The notes below the pieces were generated by a model, which was not told the DNA's origin, made no database searches, and saw only the letters and a program-made list of their open reading frames with translations. A stretch of 5,399 nt of DNA, from the NCBI GenBank assembly GCA_012800215.1, contig JAAZJT010000044.1, forward strand, positions 1 through 5,399, in the 5' to 3' direction. This stretch comes from Bacillota bacterium (GTDB lineage: Bacteria; Bacillota; Dethiobacteria; Dethiobacterales; Dethiobacteraceae). Position numbers and translations under genes: made by a program. Shown in pieces: positions 5,394 through 5,399 of the stretch (its first letter is position 1; each line of letters starts with the position of its first letter).

Positions 5394-5399
5394 GAGGCA
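5273..5399. repeat. Terminal direct repeat, right copy (identical to 1-127)
   Basis: Right-hand copy of the 127-base exact terminal repeat. It covers rnfA codons 153-191, the TAG stop and the following GGAGGCA. Joining the two copies yields a 5272-base unit with the normal clostridial order rnfCDGEAB restored, which argues that the join reflects real adjacent sequence and not a random misassembly. Confidence 0.97.

Overview
The window holds one complete Rnf-type ion-translocating electron-transport operon and almost nothing else. The order rnfC-rnfD-rnfG-rnfE-rnfA-rnfB, strong GGAGG-type ribosome sites, a TTGACA-type promoter and short or overlapping gene junctions are typical of Clostridia and related Firmicutes. 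Base composition looks moderate, with no strong AT or GC bias by eye. I would place it in an anaerobic, probably uncultured Clostridia-class bacterium, but cannot name the genus from six genes.

Layout. Bases 1-127 are identical to bases 5273-5399, so the window closes on itself as a circle (or tandem repeat unit) of 5272 bases. Read linearly it begins with the last 39 codons of rnfA, then a very short rnfB (139-423), a rho-independent terminator (524-558), a sigma-A-like promoter (601-630), a leader of about 195 bases, and then rnfC (833-2170), rnfD (2190-3095), rnfG (3095-4183), rnfE (4202-4801) and rnfA (4818-5393). Read as a circle it is a single transcription unit: promoter, leader, rnfCDGEAB, terminator.

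How the genes work together. In known Rnf complexes, reduced ferredoxin passes electrons through RnfB, the RnfA/RnfE iron-sulfur centre and the covalent flavins of RnfG and RnfD to RnfC, which reduces NAD+. The flow pumps Na+ or H+ and is reversible. Here RnfC, RnfD, RnfE and RnfA look normal and keep their cofactor motifs.

Two subunits are not normal. RnfB is only 94 residues and stops right after its first four-cysteine cluster, so it lacks the ferredoxin-like domains. RnfG is 362 residues instead of about 200, because two extra FMN-binding modules, nearly identical to each other, are joined to its C-terminus. That gives three covalent-FMN motifs on the outer face of the membrane. Cytoplasmic ferredoxin wiring reduced and extracytoplasmic flavin wiring extended in the same operon is the most interesting biology here. 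The circular or tandem form of the contig, which has no replication or mobility gene, is the most interesting structural point.
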